Below, in pieces: positions 47,836 through 60,554 of a DNA stretch of 64,000 bases. The notes beneath the pieces are model-generated. The model worked only from the letters and a program-made list of their open reading frames with translations. It did no database searches and was not told where the DNA came from. Where the stretch lies: positions 620,001-684,000 of the forward strand of contig JAGFBZ010000900.1 of NCBI GenBank assembly GCA_018398805.1. Direction: 5' to 3'. The position numbers were made by a program, and so were the translations under genes. The DNA comes from Hirundichthys speculiger (taxonomy: Eukaryota > Chordata > Actinopteri > Beloniformes > Exocoetidae). Positions within the stretch are counted from its first letter, which is position 1, and the number at the start of each line of letters is the position of its first letter.

Positions 47836-50800
47836 ATATAAATGCTTACTAAACATTTGAGAACTTGTCTCTGACTTACAAATCCAAGTCAACAGTGCTC
47901 AAGTCAAGGTTGAGTCTGAATCCTGGACTCAAGTATTACAAACAAGCTTTGTAAGTGCTAAGTGCCCTTTTCTTTGGAAAGTTTTTTTTTTTTTTTTTTT
48001 TTAAAGGAAGAAAAAAATAATAATTTTACTACGGTCACTTTATCGTATTAAACCTACTATTCTGTTTTTCTTTTATTGGACAGTAAAATCCAGGTTCAGA
48101 CAGGCCAGTGAGTCATGAATTATGGCTGTAATATAATTTAATGGCTGATAGCCAAATGTCATCATTATATAGCCTTAAAGGTGTGTACGTGCACCTCTGT
48201 GTTTGCGCTTGTGTGCGTCCTCATCATTCCTTTTGCTTTTTAAATATTCTATTGCATGTACTTCAACATGCCCATTTTCACATCCATGACTGAAACTTTT
48301 CCTGAACTGACACCTAATCCCATTCCAGTGTTAAATGCTTCTTTCAACACTCCGAATTCAAGTGACAGATCGTCCCACACGCTTCTCCTTGTGTTTCAAC
48401 CAATCCACTTTGTGCGATTACTGATTCTTTTGGCAGACTTAAAATTTTATAATCAGCATAAAAACAGACACTCTGCCAGTAAGCTATGTCAAACAGGCAA
48501 CCAGGGACGTTATTTTTCACCATCAAAATTGTTGTGGGTTGATACTTTTTTTTTGGCATATTTCTAAAATGACTAAGCTTAACTGAAGTAAAAGGGCACA
48601 TATCACAGTGTGAACATAAATTGTGTTCACCACATTAAGACATGTACTCTTTAGCCATAGTGGGCTAAATTGTACTCTACCATACTATATATTTATATTT
48701 TCACTTAAGAATGCATGCACATATGTTTGTTGATGTTTGGATAAAAAAAAGCAGCCAGCTGGATATGTCTTTTGTGTCAGCTCATGTTAGCATGCAGATT
48801 CATTTTTTTTTTGGTTGTTTTTTTTTTTTTTTTTTTTTTGACAACCATAATCATGACTAAACTGACAATAGTCCAGTTTGTTTTAGGATTATATGCAAGA
48901 CATCATTTACTGCAGGTTTAATGACTGTAAAGGTGCCTATTCAGTTCCTTCTTGTTTCTAACTTGCTTCCAACTTTTGCAATTACACCTGTAGACTTGTT
49001 GCTGCTCTGCAACTAGAACATGTTTTTTTTTTTTTTTTTTTTTATCATGCATTATGAACATTTTTCATCCTGTGCCATAACTGAGGGCATGCATGCACAG
49101 CACTCGCTTCACAGCAGCAATGATGACGGGGAGAAATAAAGTGGTGAGTGTGGGAAGAACTCAGCGTCTGATTTGGCTGGCACTTCCTGCTGTCTGATCT
49201 TTAACTAGAAAGGCTTTAGCTCCTACAAAGAGTTTATAACCCCCCCCTAATCCCCGATTCTGACTCATTTCACTGCAGTTTGAAGACACACAGAAATGCA
49301 GTAGCCTTTGCATAACCAAACACTTCGGTTAAAATGGAAACATCTCGCTGGACTGAAACTGCGCAGTGAGAAACCGCTTTTTTCAAATGTTTAAACATAC
49401 ACACAAGTACACTCGGCGAATCCAGTCGTGTTTAATTATAAGAGCATGGATGCTTGCTCGCCGTGACCCCCAGTACTGATAGCGTTTTGTGTTTTTATTG
49501 TGTCAAGTGTGTATATGATCCAAGATATCAGCAAACACAAATACAGCACCGAAGTTGATCATATATTTAATCAAACACATTCAGTCTTAGATGAGAAGTG
49601 GCTTAAAAAAAAAAATAGTGAGCTGTTGACTGAGTGACAGTGTCAATGGCTTTGAGAGGAGAGGAAGTAACCCCTCCCCTTAACAGAAAGCCTTTGTGTC
49701 ATTAAAGATTAATGTTTTCATGAGGATGGGAGGAATTAGCATTAGTGATGGTTTTTGTGTCAAATGCATGTTTCGGAGCTGTCACTTGCTCCCGCCCCCC
49801 CTAAAATGAGACAGCTTAATATCATGGCACTAATAATACCACCTAATCTCAGAGCCAGAATAGCAGATCACAGCTGTGGGTTTATTGCTTGCTGGAGCAG
49901 AAATACAGAGACGAGAGAGGATTCTGTCACATATCGCCCGATGGTATTCATGGAAGGCTATTTATGTCCGCCTCCCATTTTATCATGACGGTTGTCCCTT
50001 GATTACTGTTCTGGTCGGGACAGAAAAACAGATCCTAATCCCATCATAAATATTTTAGGGTAGAAATTAATCAGCATTTACGTATGACATACTTTAGCCA
50101 GTTAAAGCTAAAAAAATAAATAAATAAACTAACAACAACAAATAAAAAAAAAAATGTATTATGTGAAGGTTTACCTTTTTTTTTTTTTTTTGGATTCCCC
50201 AGGTGACAGATTCAGCCTGGGGCAGTCCAGACACCTTTGCTTCTTTGTCATCATAGGATGTTTATCTTTGGATTTATGCAGTGACATATATTTTAACACT
50301 CAAGCTTAAAGGCATGCAGACATGTTGCAGATCAAAGCATGAGAGCATATTTCCTAATTTATTCACAGTGTTAATATTCTAAAGCAAATAAGAACACATC
50401 CACACCTGTGCAAACTTTGCTTTACTGAAACAGTAGGACAGGCTGATTAATCGATTTTATCAGTTAATTCATACTTACACTTTATGGCAATTTAATGGAA
50501 AAGCTTCGATGATGATATGCTGGCTGTATGTATACTGGCCTAATCCTCCTGTCAGAGAAGACGCAGCAACTTCTCTCCTTTAGATGTATTTATTGTCTTT
50601 ATCCAAATGAACAGGACACTGTAACACACTGTAGGATGTGCGTTTAAGTGTGTGTGGTTTGTGATGTCTGCAGAAGACAACAATAATAAAACACTATTAA
50701 TAATCAACCTACAGTGGCATTGATAACAGAATAACATAAATTACAATAGACATGAATGACGTGTTATACTATAAATGACCAGTAGGGGTCAATGTCAGAC

Positions 50801-50871
50801 CATTAAACAACATCACGGCTCGGCACAACAGGCAGGTCACGTGACCGAGCTAAACTTAGACGGCCCCGTCG
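47836..50871. other. Mostly unique sequence with several poly-T tracts
   Basis: Poly-T runs at 47985-48001, 48822-48839, 49022-49043 and 50177-50191 may be old retroposon tails read from the opposite strand, but no retroposon body is recognisable. No gene seen. Confidence 0.4.
49640..50010. promoter_or_regulatory. Candidate conserved non-coding element
   Basis: Repeat-free, with clustered short factor-like words: CATTAAAGATTAATG (about 49699), TTAGCATTAGTGATGG (49737-49752), CAAATGCATGTTT (about 49762) and CACAGCTGTGGG (49869-49880, an E-box palindrome CAGCTG). No coding frame. Assigned on texture only. Confidence 0.3.
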
Positions 50872-50879
50872 GCTACTAG

Positions 50880-51309
50880 CAGCGTTGCCAGGCGTAGGAT
50901 AATTATCGTATTTGTACGATAATTTGCCCCTATGTACGATCAATAATAAAAAAAAAGGGCCAAATGTACGATACTTTGACTATTTTTGCCTGCCACAACT
51001 GTCTGTCTGAGTTTTTTTTTTTTTTGTGAATCCCAAGGCATTTGTTCCCATGTGACATGTTTCCAGCCAATCGCACTTTGCTGAGCGTGAGATATGAATC
51101 TTTGTCTCAGAACAACGAGCATGAGAGCCTGAATGGGCTAAAAAAGAGCGGGCGAAGCTGAGCAAACACTAGAGTGATTAAATTTGACTGTAGCGCATCA
51201 TTGGGCTTGTTATTTTGGCTTATGACAGATGTACGATAATTTCTCCTCAAAATATGATAATTTTAAGTCTTTGGTACGATAATCCTACAATTCCCACCTG
51301 GCAACGCTG
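50880..51309. mobile_element. hAT-type MITE, 430 bp
   Basis: Exact 13-bp inverted ends CAGCGTTGCCAGG. They are flanked by GCTACTAG (50872-50879) and GCTACCAG (51310-51317), an 8-bp target duplication with one mismatch. GTACGATAAT words recur near both ends (50916, 50966, 51230, 51274). No transposase is encoded; a 60-codon minus frame has no similarity I recognise. Confidence 0.85.
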
Positions 51310-51317
51310 GCTACCAG

Positions 51318-52134
51318 TCCGGTGAATTTCACTCTACCATTGATATAACAGCCTTCATGAACAGCTATACAGTTAAATAAATGATGGTAGAAAGAAATAA
51401 ACGTATGCTACATAACTAAGTGACAGGTCCGGCTGTCCATGTTTCATGGGGTTCAGTAAGAATGCTAAACGATAAGCTAACAAACAAACAGGCTTATTAC
51501 TTCCAATATTATTAACAGCTCTCGTCACATATGAGATATAAATAGCATCCGCTCATCATATAACTTACATCATCACTGATGCACACTGTTGTACAAAGAA
51601 ATAAAGAAGACTAACGAATCGGTGGAAGATCAACCAACTAATTAACCAGTTTTATTGAACACACTGCGCATGCGCATGAGTCTCTGCATTAGGCAGCTTG
51701 CTGTGACGTGTACTCCGCACAGCAAGGAATTCACAACAGGCAATGTTTAAAACAGTTATTTTTTTAATTCAGCTTGTATAACTATAGTATGGCACCACCA
51801 CTCTCACAAGCTTCTGTAGCTTTGTAAACCCACCCGCTGTCTGCTGCAGCAACTCAAAGTAGCCACATTCTAGCATTTTTGGCTAAGACGCGGAGCTAAG
51901 TGGAGGGACTGTGTGTTGCCCTATCTCTACTGTCTGCTTGTAAAGTCTGTCTGCAGTCATTTTGCACTGAATGTAAAGTTGTTCCAGCATCTTAAACAAG
52001 TGGGAGAAGTGTGTGGTAGTCACTGCGAGCAACAGAAGACAGCTAGACCCTTAAAAAAAAACCCAGGCAACACTAGCAGCGTAATTTTACCACAGGAGCC
52101 AGTACTGTAAGAAGAAGACCAGGTGGGTGGTCAT
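51318..52134. other. Unique sequence, nothing recognisable
   Basis: No gene, no repeat end seen. Confidence 0.4.
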
Positions 52135-52136
52135 TA

Positions 52137-52971
52137 TGGAGCCCCATTTGGGTCATAATTCAATGAATAAATGAGTCTATTATTATGAAATACAGGCGTT
52201 TATTATTTTGAAATATTTCCCATGATTATGATAATGTTTTTATTTTTCATAAGAATGAGATTTTACATAATAATGGCTTTGTTTTTCATAAGAATGATTT
52301 GTGTGTCAATCATAGCAGAGAGGGCGGAGCCATTTATGTGATTGGTTGCTCTTTCATTCAGGCATAAGCTACAGAACAGTGAATATCGATAGTGGGCGAG
52401 AGGTGCAATGTATATACTCCAGGCCAGTAGGTGGCAGAATGCACCTCAGTTTACGGTTAAAAGTTGACATCGACTAAGAAACGTAGGGCGAAATGTAGAA
52501 AACTTGATTTTGACGGCATGGCGACAGGAGAAAGATCCTTTTCTGACTTACTCCGAGAGGTGGCCAACAGGCTCGATGCGAATCCCCCGCCAACTGCATG
52601 GAGAAGGATCAGCCAATGAGCGTGCAGGTCAACCACTGGTCCCGCCCAGTGGCAAAATGTCATTATTATGTAAAACTCATTCTTAGATTAAAAAAAGCCA
52701 TTCTGAAATAAACTATTATGCATTAAACTAAGATTACGTAATAATAAAAATATATTTCATAATAATTACATTTTGTAATAATAAATGGAAATATTTCATA
52801 ATAATACACACATTTCATAATAACAGGATCTATTTTATTATATTAAACATGTATTTAATAATAATGGGAAACATTTCATAATAATGGATATGTATTTCAT
52901 AATAATAAACGCCTGTATTTCATAATAATAGACTCATTTATTCATTGAATTATGACCCAAACAGGGCTCCA
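52137..52971. mobile_element. TA-flanked fold-back element, copy 2
   Basis: TA at 52135-52136 and 52972-52973. The ends are TGGAGCCCCATTTGGGTCAT and, on the complement, TGGAGCCCTGTTTGGGTCAT. Same arms and same central flanks as copy 1 (GGGCGGAGCC, GGTGGCAGAATGCACC, AATGAGCGTGCAGG), in the same orientation. Its inner segment (52481-52600) differs and carries a 34-codon open frame. The right arm is expanded by extra CATAATAAT units. Confidence 0.8.
52518..52622 (+). CDS. Short open frame inside fold-back copy 2, 34 codons
   Basis: Starts ATG in the context GACGGCATGGCG and runs MATGERSFSDLLREVANRLD followed by ANPPPTAWRRISQ, then TGA. The composition looks protein-like (amphipathic helix, then a proline turn), and the stop arises where shared element sequence (CAGCCAATGAGCG) resumes. 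It could be the N-terminal remnant of the transposase of the autonomous parent or of a captured gene; it matches no family I know. As a stand-alone gene it is unlikely, and copy 1 lacks it. Confidence 0.25.
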
Positions 52972-52973
52972 TA

Positions 52974-55900
52974 GAGAAAAGCCTGGGTTGGTCCAGATGC
53001 TCAGTACAGACAACTCCACATAGGGTACAACTTTGCATTATTTATTTCAGAATAAATTGAGTATCAAGATGAAATCATTTATTCTGACACCAAAATAAAA
53101 TATTTTGTCAACTGTACTTATAGCTAAAAACAAACAAAAAAAAAACTCACTTGAATTTGAAATTATTTTAAAATGAAATTCCTTTGTCCTTTTTAATTTT
53201 TGAGAGAGAAAGAGATAAATTGATTTAAATCAAAAATCGGGTAGCCCCACTGAACAGGTGGGTGATCCCAGTCTTCAAACATGAAAAGTAGCTAAAAGAA
53301 ACTGTAAGGCAAGTAAGCGTGACATCTTTTGGTATTGTGATGAAACTATGGTTTGAACATCGCCATGGTGGGATGATGTATGCTAATCTGTCCAATTCCT
53401 GCCCATTGCATTAACTTTTGAAAATGAATTAGCCTGCAGTATGTCTTTTTCCCTGCTAGTGGAACTACAGTTAAGTATAGTTTAATAAGCTTTTTATCCT
53501 CTCATTTTCATAGACATGGGTTTCTTAAATTAATTTCCTTCAAACTTTCATAGTTCAGAGCTTCACGTAGAAATGAGTGGAGCAAAGGGAACTGTGAGGG
53601 ACCAAGCAGACAGACTAGAGAGACACAGAGTTTTAAGCATCAAAGGATCCAATTTATTTACAAAGATAGGTAAAAACTTCAAAATGTTTTTCCAAATCAT
53701 AAACTGGGCCCATGAAACTGAAAAGAAACAAACAAATCATCACTGGAAGTGACCTAATTGACACACAAGGGAAACATTTATAGTGGGTGATCAGTCCACA
53801 AACACAGACACATGGGGGAAGACAAACCTACAAACTAAACTACAAAAGTGACAATACAGAAATCAAATCACTCAAACAAAAGCAATCTCAATCAAGCAAA
53901 TAAGAAAAACTACCAAAGTAATGAAAACCCTTAAACAATACAATTTAACTAAAACTCCCACTCCCCAAACTCTAGAAGGAGATGGTACAGTCCATGGCCT
54001 CCAATCCATTATGCAATGCAGGTGTGGTTCTCTGATGGCCCTCCAGGAATACAGCAAACCACCTCATGCACTAGCAAACTCAGAAAAAGAAAATAAGTTC
54101 CCAAAGCAATATTGACAGGACTAAATAAATGTGTGTGCCCATTATAAATAATCCATATCAAAATTACTATGTGGTCAAATTATAATAAAAATAAAGTTAC
54201 CCTGATGTTTCATGTGGTTGTGTGGCTGTCCATCACAGGAACTGATAGATTTATTTAAAACGTTGGTCAGATATTTGCTGCAGTCATTTGTAAAAAAAAA
54301 TCCACAATTCAAGAGGAAGCTCTATACATGCGTCTCTCTACAAAACACCGCCGCTCCGGTTAGAATTCAAAATATTTCTCAACACCTGGACATGAAACTC
54401 AGTGATCAGTTCCTCCTGACAGATTGTTCTCCCTTTTCAGTGGTGTTGCAGCTGCACCCCTCTGTCTTCATTGCTCTGTGGAATTGCATCAGCCAGTCAC
54501 ATGTGAGTGGGTTGAGAATATAGTTATGGAAGGATGGATATTTACTATGCAGAGCATTTCACCGTCTCCCCATTTGGAGCCATTAGGGTTTGTCCTCAAA
54601 CAATATTTCACCCCCATGTAATGCCAGGCGGGCAGGGATTTTTATACATGATCTAATTCCCGTTGTTCATCAGACAGGAGGGAAATGGCAGTGATTTGAA
54701 CTGCTGCAAGCCTCATAGAACACATGCTTGAATCTCCATACAAGTATACAATCTCATGTGCAGCATATAGGATATAGTCAAGCATATAGCATACAGCATA
54801 TAGTCAAGTTAACTTTCTACACGAACTAGTTCAGTTCATAGTTCACAGAAATTAAAATGAACTAGTTCAGTTCGCCATTTAAAAAAATGAACTAAATAGT
54901 TCCTTTTTAGTTATTTTTTCTTATTCTTTTTTCATGTTGCAGCGAGCAATTATTTATCAAAATGATTGCCACTGCCCATATAGTACACCACCACAAACGG
55001 CAATTATTTTATCCATTTCATAGAAAAACTGTGTCCAATTCTGAATCTTTATCCAACCAGGGTTCACATTAGCATTGAAGGGACAGCCCATATAAAACTG
55101 TAGTTTCCCTTTCAGCTTCTCTCTACAGTATATATAAAAATATGAGGAAAAACTTGCTGCCAAATGGTCTTTATTATAAAGACAAAAACAGGTCCTTAAG
55201 GTGCAAATGTTTTTTTTTTCTCTGTTCAATTTATCTAGAAGTTCCACTTTTTTTGGCTATTGTCATCATTTTGCAACAACGTTTCAGTTCTCCAGAGGCA
55301 CTTGGCGATGGGGGGCGTCTTTTGGGAACCATTTTGACTTTAAAACGGCACTAAACCTTTGTCTCACGTAGCAAGAGATGGGAGATGCGGGGACGAGCGT
55401 CAGCCAATCAGCGTACAGACCACCGACGGCACAGTAATGCCCGTCATAGCAGCCAATCATAGGTCTCGATTTTCATTCCCTATAGGCTCTTGTTGCTTCC
55501 GTTGACTCGTTCTTGATGTGATGTGTTTCGATTCAGCCTCGCGCACTTTTTTAAAATTAAAAAAAAAAATTTTTTTGATTTTTTTTTTTTTGGATGAATA
55601 TTTTTGAAACCTCTGCGATTGCTGAGACCGCAAAGTGTGAGGGATTACTGTATACCATTCTGTATTAATCTTGTTAGCCATTTGAAGTAAGTGTTGTTAA
55701 AGTTACATCCATGTGAATGCAGGGATGCATGTTTTCTCAACAACACACGGTACTGTAGCGAGATGAGCAGTGTTCTTCGCTTGACCTGCCAGTTATTTTA
55801 TTATTGTGGCTCTGCGTGGGAACAATGATTACGTGCGCCGCTAAAGACATCTTCATTGGGGCGTTACATCTCATCTTCCTGTCCCCTTTTATTGATTACT

Positions 55901-56215
55901 AATAAATTATTCTCACACTCACTTTTTCAAACATGCATAACTAATGTACAGTAAGCCATTTCCTACTTGGCAAGGTAAAGAAATTTTCTGTGGGCTCAAT
56001 GCAAACAACGGAGTACTGATATGAGCTTTTCAGCAGGCTTCTTGGTAATGCTCACAATCTTTTGGCCCCTTTGTTTGCTTTCTATTAATACCCAGTGTTT
56101 AAAGTTTACAGTAATCTTCTTGAAAAAAATAGCTTTAGTAAAAATACTGCATAGATTTCGCACACAGTAAATAGATTAACACAGTTGCAGGTGTAATGAT
56201 TGTGACACTGTTAAT
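52974..56215. other. Unique and low-complexity sequence, no recognisable gene
   Basis: Includes GAACTAGTTC palindromes (54823-54902), a CATATAG-rich stretch (54766-54806) and a stretch at 55290-55655 that ends GAGGGATTACTGTA, like the terminus of a pogo/Tigger- or hAT-type repeat, but with no matching second end. The purine/pyrimidine run AAAAAAAAATTTTTTTGATT lies at about 55561. Confidence 0.4.
54823..54902. repeat. Three GAAC-GTTC palindromes
   Basis: GAACTAGTTC at 54823-54832 and 54859-54868, and GAACTAAATAGTTC at 54889-54902. Such words occur at the ends of some fish hAT elements, but a full element could not be delimited. Confidence 0.6.
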
Positions 56216-56217
56216 TA

Positions 56218-57530
56218 AAACCACTATTCCAAAAAAAAAGTTGGGATGCTGTGAAAATCTTAAAAAACAAACAGAAAACAGTGATTTGCAAAAGCCATAT
56301 TTTATTCCTAATAGAACATAAAGAACATATAAGATATTGAGACTAAGATATTTTAAAATTTAATGGAAAATACTGGGTCATGTTGACTTCAAATCTCAAA
56401 AAATTAACAGGGTGATGTTTTTCATTGTATAAAACCCCTTCATCTTTTAACAACTCTGTAAATGTCTGGGAAGTGAGGAGACCAGCTGCTGGAGTTTTAG
56501 GAGAGAAATGTTGCCCCATTCTTTTCTGATGCAGGATTATTAACAGTCCTGGGAATTTTTTTTATTTATTTATTTTTTTTTAATGATGTGCCAAATGTTT
56601 TCTACTGGTGAAAGGTCTGCACTGCAAGCAGGAAAGTTCAGCACCTGAACTCTTCTGCTATGGAGCCATGCTGCTGGGATGGATCCAGTATGTTGTTTAG
56701 CATTGTCTTGGTGAAATATGCAAGGCCTTCCCTGAAAGAAATGTTGTCTGGATGGGAGCATATGTTGCTATATGACCTCTATATACTCCTCAGCAATGAT
56801 GGTGCCTTTCCAGATGTTTAAGCTGTCCACGCTGTAGACACTAATGCAACACCACACCATCAGAGATGCAGGCTGTAGCACTGTCTGCTCATTACAAGCT
56901 GGGTGGACTCTCTCCTTTTTAGTCCACAGGGCACAATGTTTATGTTTTCCAAAAATAATTTCAAATTTTCAAATTCATCTGACCACAGGGCAGTTTTCCA
57001 TTTTGCCTCAGGCCAGACCAGGCCATGAGTGTTGGTACAGAGAAGATGGTGGTGGTTCTGGATCGTGTTCACATGTGGCTTCTTCTTTGCATGATACAGC
57101 TTTAACTTGTAAAACTGTCCCACAATTTTTAGGCACAGTTTTTCTCAGATTGGTAAACCTCTGCCCACGTTTACATCTGAGAGGCTCTGCCTCTCTGAAT
57201 TGTTCCTTTTATACCCAATCATGTTACTGATCTGTTGCCAACTCAGATTTCAATTGTTCCTCCATTTGTTTTTGTTTTCATTTTCAATAAGTTTTCCAGC
57301 CTTTTTTTTTTGCCCCCTTTTTTCTTTTAAATTTGTTGCTGACATCAAAGTCAAAATGAGCTAATATTTTTCATTAGATGATTAAATGTCTCAGTTTCAA
57401 CATCTGATATGTTCTTTATTTACGGTCTATTGGGGAATAAAACATCAGTTTATGAGATTTTATCAATAATTGCATTCTATTTTTGATTTACATTTTATAC
57501 AGCGTCCTGACTCTTTTGGAATTGGGCCTG
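56218..57530 (-). mobile_element. Tc1-like element, third family
   Basis: The right end reads, on the complement, CAGGCCCAATTCCAAAAGAG with TA at 57531-57532. The left end (ATTCCAAAAAAAAAGTTGGG from 56226, TA probably at 56216-56217) is its decayed partner. Subterminal sequences on both sides (AGAACATA..GATATTGAGACT on the left; AACATCTGATATGTTC on the right) are inverted copies. This is a very common fish Tc1 family, and the plus-strand remnant at 4280-5001 belongs to it. Confidence 0.8.
56570..57190 (-). pseudogene. Tc1-like transposase remnant
   Basis: Minus-strand blocks: QFYKLKLYHAKKKPHVNTIQ (57115-57060), LCTNTHGLVWPEAKWKTALWSDE (about 57045-56975, with the first catalytic Asp in WSDE), LKLFLENINIVPCGLKRRES, a deletion, then MLPSRQHFFQGRPCIFHQDNAKQHT (56761-56690, second Asp in HQDNAKQHT) and FPACSADLSPVENIWHIIKKK (56635-56573, Glu in VENIW). 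All three DDE residues are recognisable, but the coding sequence is interrupted by stops and lacks about 60 residues between the first two Asp. The N-terminal DNA-binding domain is almost entirely missing. Non-functional. Confidence 0.85.
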
Positions 57531-57532
57531 TA

Positions 57533-60500
57533 CATAAGTGGTATGTTTTTTTGTTGTTTTTTTAATGCTGTATAACCCATAACAATGGGTTAGCTACAGC
57601 ACTGTAGCCATACAAAAGCCCCTCATTATTTTTGGTAATGCTATGTTTGTTAGCATAACGCTAAAGAGAAGGCAAGCTGAAACTGAGCTAGTTAGTATGC
57701 GAGTGAACACAAGGGATGGTGGTGTTTTCACCCAATGTCAGTATGTCAGTTAACAGCTTGTCCTGAGTGAACAAACAGCGTCAGACAGAGGATGGAGGGA
57801 TGAGAGAGATGAGAGGGAACATGTTTGATTAGTCTCTGAAGTGAGGGATGTGCTTTTAATCCCTCTTTTAATTAATCCTTCTCCTCTTGGAGGGTCCTCA
57901 CTGCCTGGGGCGAATGGTGCTGTTAGCATGGAGCTGGTGACTATACTGTAAGGCCCTTAGACATCTGTCCGTGTCTTTTACTCTTCCTGCTGTGTTTTTG
58001 TAAACCAGGATGTTGTTATAAGGATGTTTGCTAATAACACCGAAAAAGAAATGAAGCACTGCAAATAAATAGAAATTATGTTTATATCTTTAACTTCACA
58101 TTTTTGCATTCTGTTTGGTTTCTGATTAGTCCTTACCTTTAGATCACACTCAATTATGGACTGGTACAACTGTTTCATATTGTACTACACTGTTGACGGC
58201 CCATAAATGTTAATAATCTGATCTGAGTTTAGCTTGAGCTTTCAGTAAAACATTTTTGCAACTTTTGGAAGTCTTGTCATGTAACTTTGCATTTAAGCCA
58301 CAGGTAGAGCACTAGGATAGACATCCAGGAGCTTATCAATCAGAACATGGTCAGGCTCATCTTCTGATTTATTCATAGCATCACTGAAAAGCAGGGTCAG
58401 GGATTCATGAATGACACCACGTCTGTTGATATTTGAAACAAAGCACAAACAAATGAACTAGCTCCTCCCCCTTTCTTTTATTTATATGTGTAATTATGAG
58501 ATGAATTAGGAGATATTCATTGAATATGACACAGAATATGACAAAAAAAAAAAAAACATGTAGAATCTCTTACATATGAATCTCTTTAATATGAAAGTAA
58601 TCTGTAAAGTGCACATGATTGCAAGGAATCATGTGAATGCTACCACCTGGAGCAATTAGTGCCTTCTAAACTGATTAAAAGCATTTTGAAAAGGATAAAA
58701 TGGATGGCATAAAAGCATAATTATTCCATCAGCTGAAAAACTAAGGGGAAAAAGGTGGAAGGCAAAGCAACCAAATTTGTATAATTAATAGATTTTTCTA
58801 TACAGGACAAACAAGCACGGATCTGGATACTCAAGATAATTAAAGCGATGGAGATGAGGCTGGCAATTAGTGAGGAATGTCAAATTGTCTGCTTGCTGCC
58901 AAGCACAATGTGAAATCATCCGTCACAAAATGTTCTTCAAATGTCACTTGAAATAAAAAAGAGAACAGAAAAAAAAAGAGAACTCCAAGTTGTATGTGCA
59001 AGGGATACAGTAATATTTGCTCGAGGGTTCGTGTTCGGGGTCTCTGAGAAGCGCCAAGAGACAATTTGTATTGTAAAAGATGCCATACAAATAAAGCTAG
59101 ATTGAATTGAAATTCAGTACCAGTTTCAGCAGTTAATTAATTAATGAGTAATTATAGTTTAGTAAAAAACATATAAACCACTTACAAGGTAGCATGATGT
59201 ACACATTTGCGTCACTCTAAACCTGAGAGTGTAGAATGTTGCAAATGTTTGAATAAAATCAAAGGGAATTTAACAGAAAAGCATAACAATTAAATCATGA
59301 TTAAATAAAGAAGAAGAACTGGGAGCTATTTGTAATTCCTCAAGCACCAGTGGAACGTAAAAGCTCAGTTTGTAGCTTTATCATGAATACGGACTGTTGC
59401 CATTAAAAGGCTCACACGCTAAAGCTTGTCTTGTGTTGTGCAATTTAATTTAGTCAAATGAATATCCAGGCTTTCGATGGCATCCTGCCGCAGTTAGAGC
59501 AAATGTTCAGGCGTACAGCAGCTGTCATAAAGGACCAGTCGCTGTATAATGTAAACCAAATGATTCACCGTTCGTATCAGTGTGTGATCAATATGCAATA
59601 AAAACTCATTAAAGCAGTCTATGTTCTGTCATGGAAATTAATTCCAGAAGACAAATCTGCAGTACGTCAATGTGGATACGCTTTCAGCCCATCCATGCGG
59701 AAACAAGTTATTTAAAACCAAAAAATTGAATGTGGAGGGTGAGGGAGAGATGTGAAAACAGAAATTGAGAGAGGAAAAGGAAGGATAAAACCAACCCAGA
59801 TGGAAAGGAGGAGATGGAAGAAAAAAGAAAATCTCCGACAGCACAGTATAATGAGATTTAGTAATCTGCGTTGCTTTCTATTCACCTGAAAGGGAATTAA
59901 CATGAAAAAAAAGAAAAAAAAACATACACTTTTCTCTAATCTCTTGGTCTTCTCAAAGCATTGTGGCTCCATATCCATACCTCCCACTCTGAGTGATTTT
60001 AGTATGCACAGGATCAATCATCTGCTTGTTTATTGTTGCCTTTCTTTTTTTTTTTTTTTTTTTAAATCTGGGCTAAAGGCAGCAAGCAAGATAAAAAATC
60101 TTACTGAGATTAGAGAGCTAACCATATGTTTTTCAGCAAAGGTTCAATCTACATACCTCAGCAGGACAGGATGTTATTTTGGTTTGGTCCTACTTTATAG
60201 GCTCTCAGTGTAGGAACACTGCTGTGAGCTCCGGGTGAAAACAGGCCGCCTGAGTTTTAGAGTTGGAATATATGATCTATGCATCCTCCCCTGATCAGTT
60301 AAAAAGCCGAGTCTCGCTGAGAAGAATATTTTTTTTCATACGTACAAGGACCCTTAGCAGGCATGTTTACTGCTCTGTGCGTAGCAGCCAGTTTTAGGGG
60401 ATGGTGTTTTACACTCAGTTTTATTCCTCGGCCTTCTTTCACCAGGTGTGCGTCTTTCAAAAGCATGTCACATATTTTAGCGACGCACCTCCATGGAACA

Positions 60501-60546
60501 GGAAATGCATGTCATTGGAATTTGTTTTTGCTTTGAAAAATGAAGA
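57533..60546. other. Unique sequence with one LINE tail
   Basis: No gene recognised. Poly-T run at 60043-60063. Confidence 0.4.
59025..59112 (+). mobile_element. L2-like LINE 3' tail
   Basis: GTGTTCGGGGTCTCTGAGAA, GCGCCAAGAGACAATTTGTA, CCATACAAATAAAGC and an ATTGAATTGAA end. Truncated to under 100 bp. Confidence 0.7.
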
Positions 60547-60554
60547 GTCGAGAT

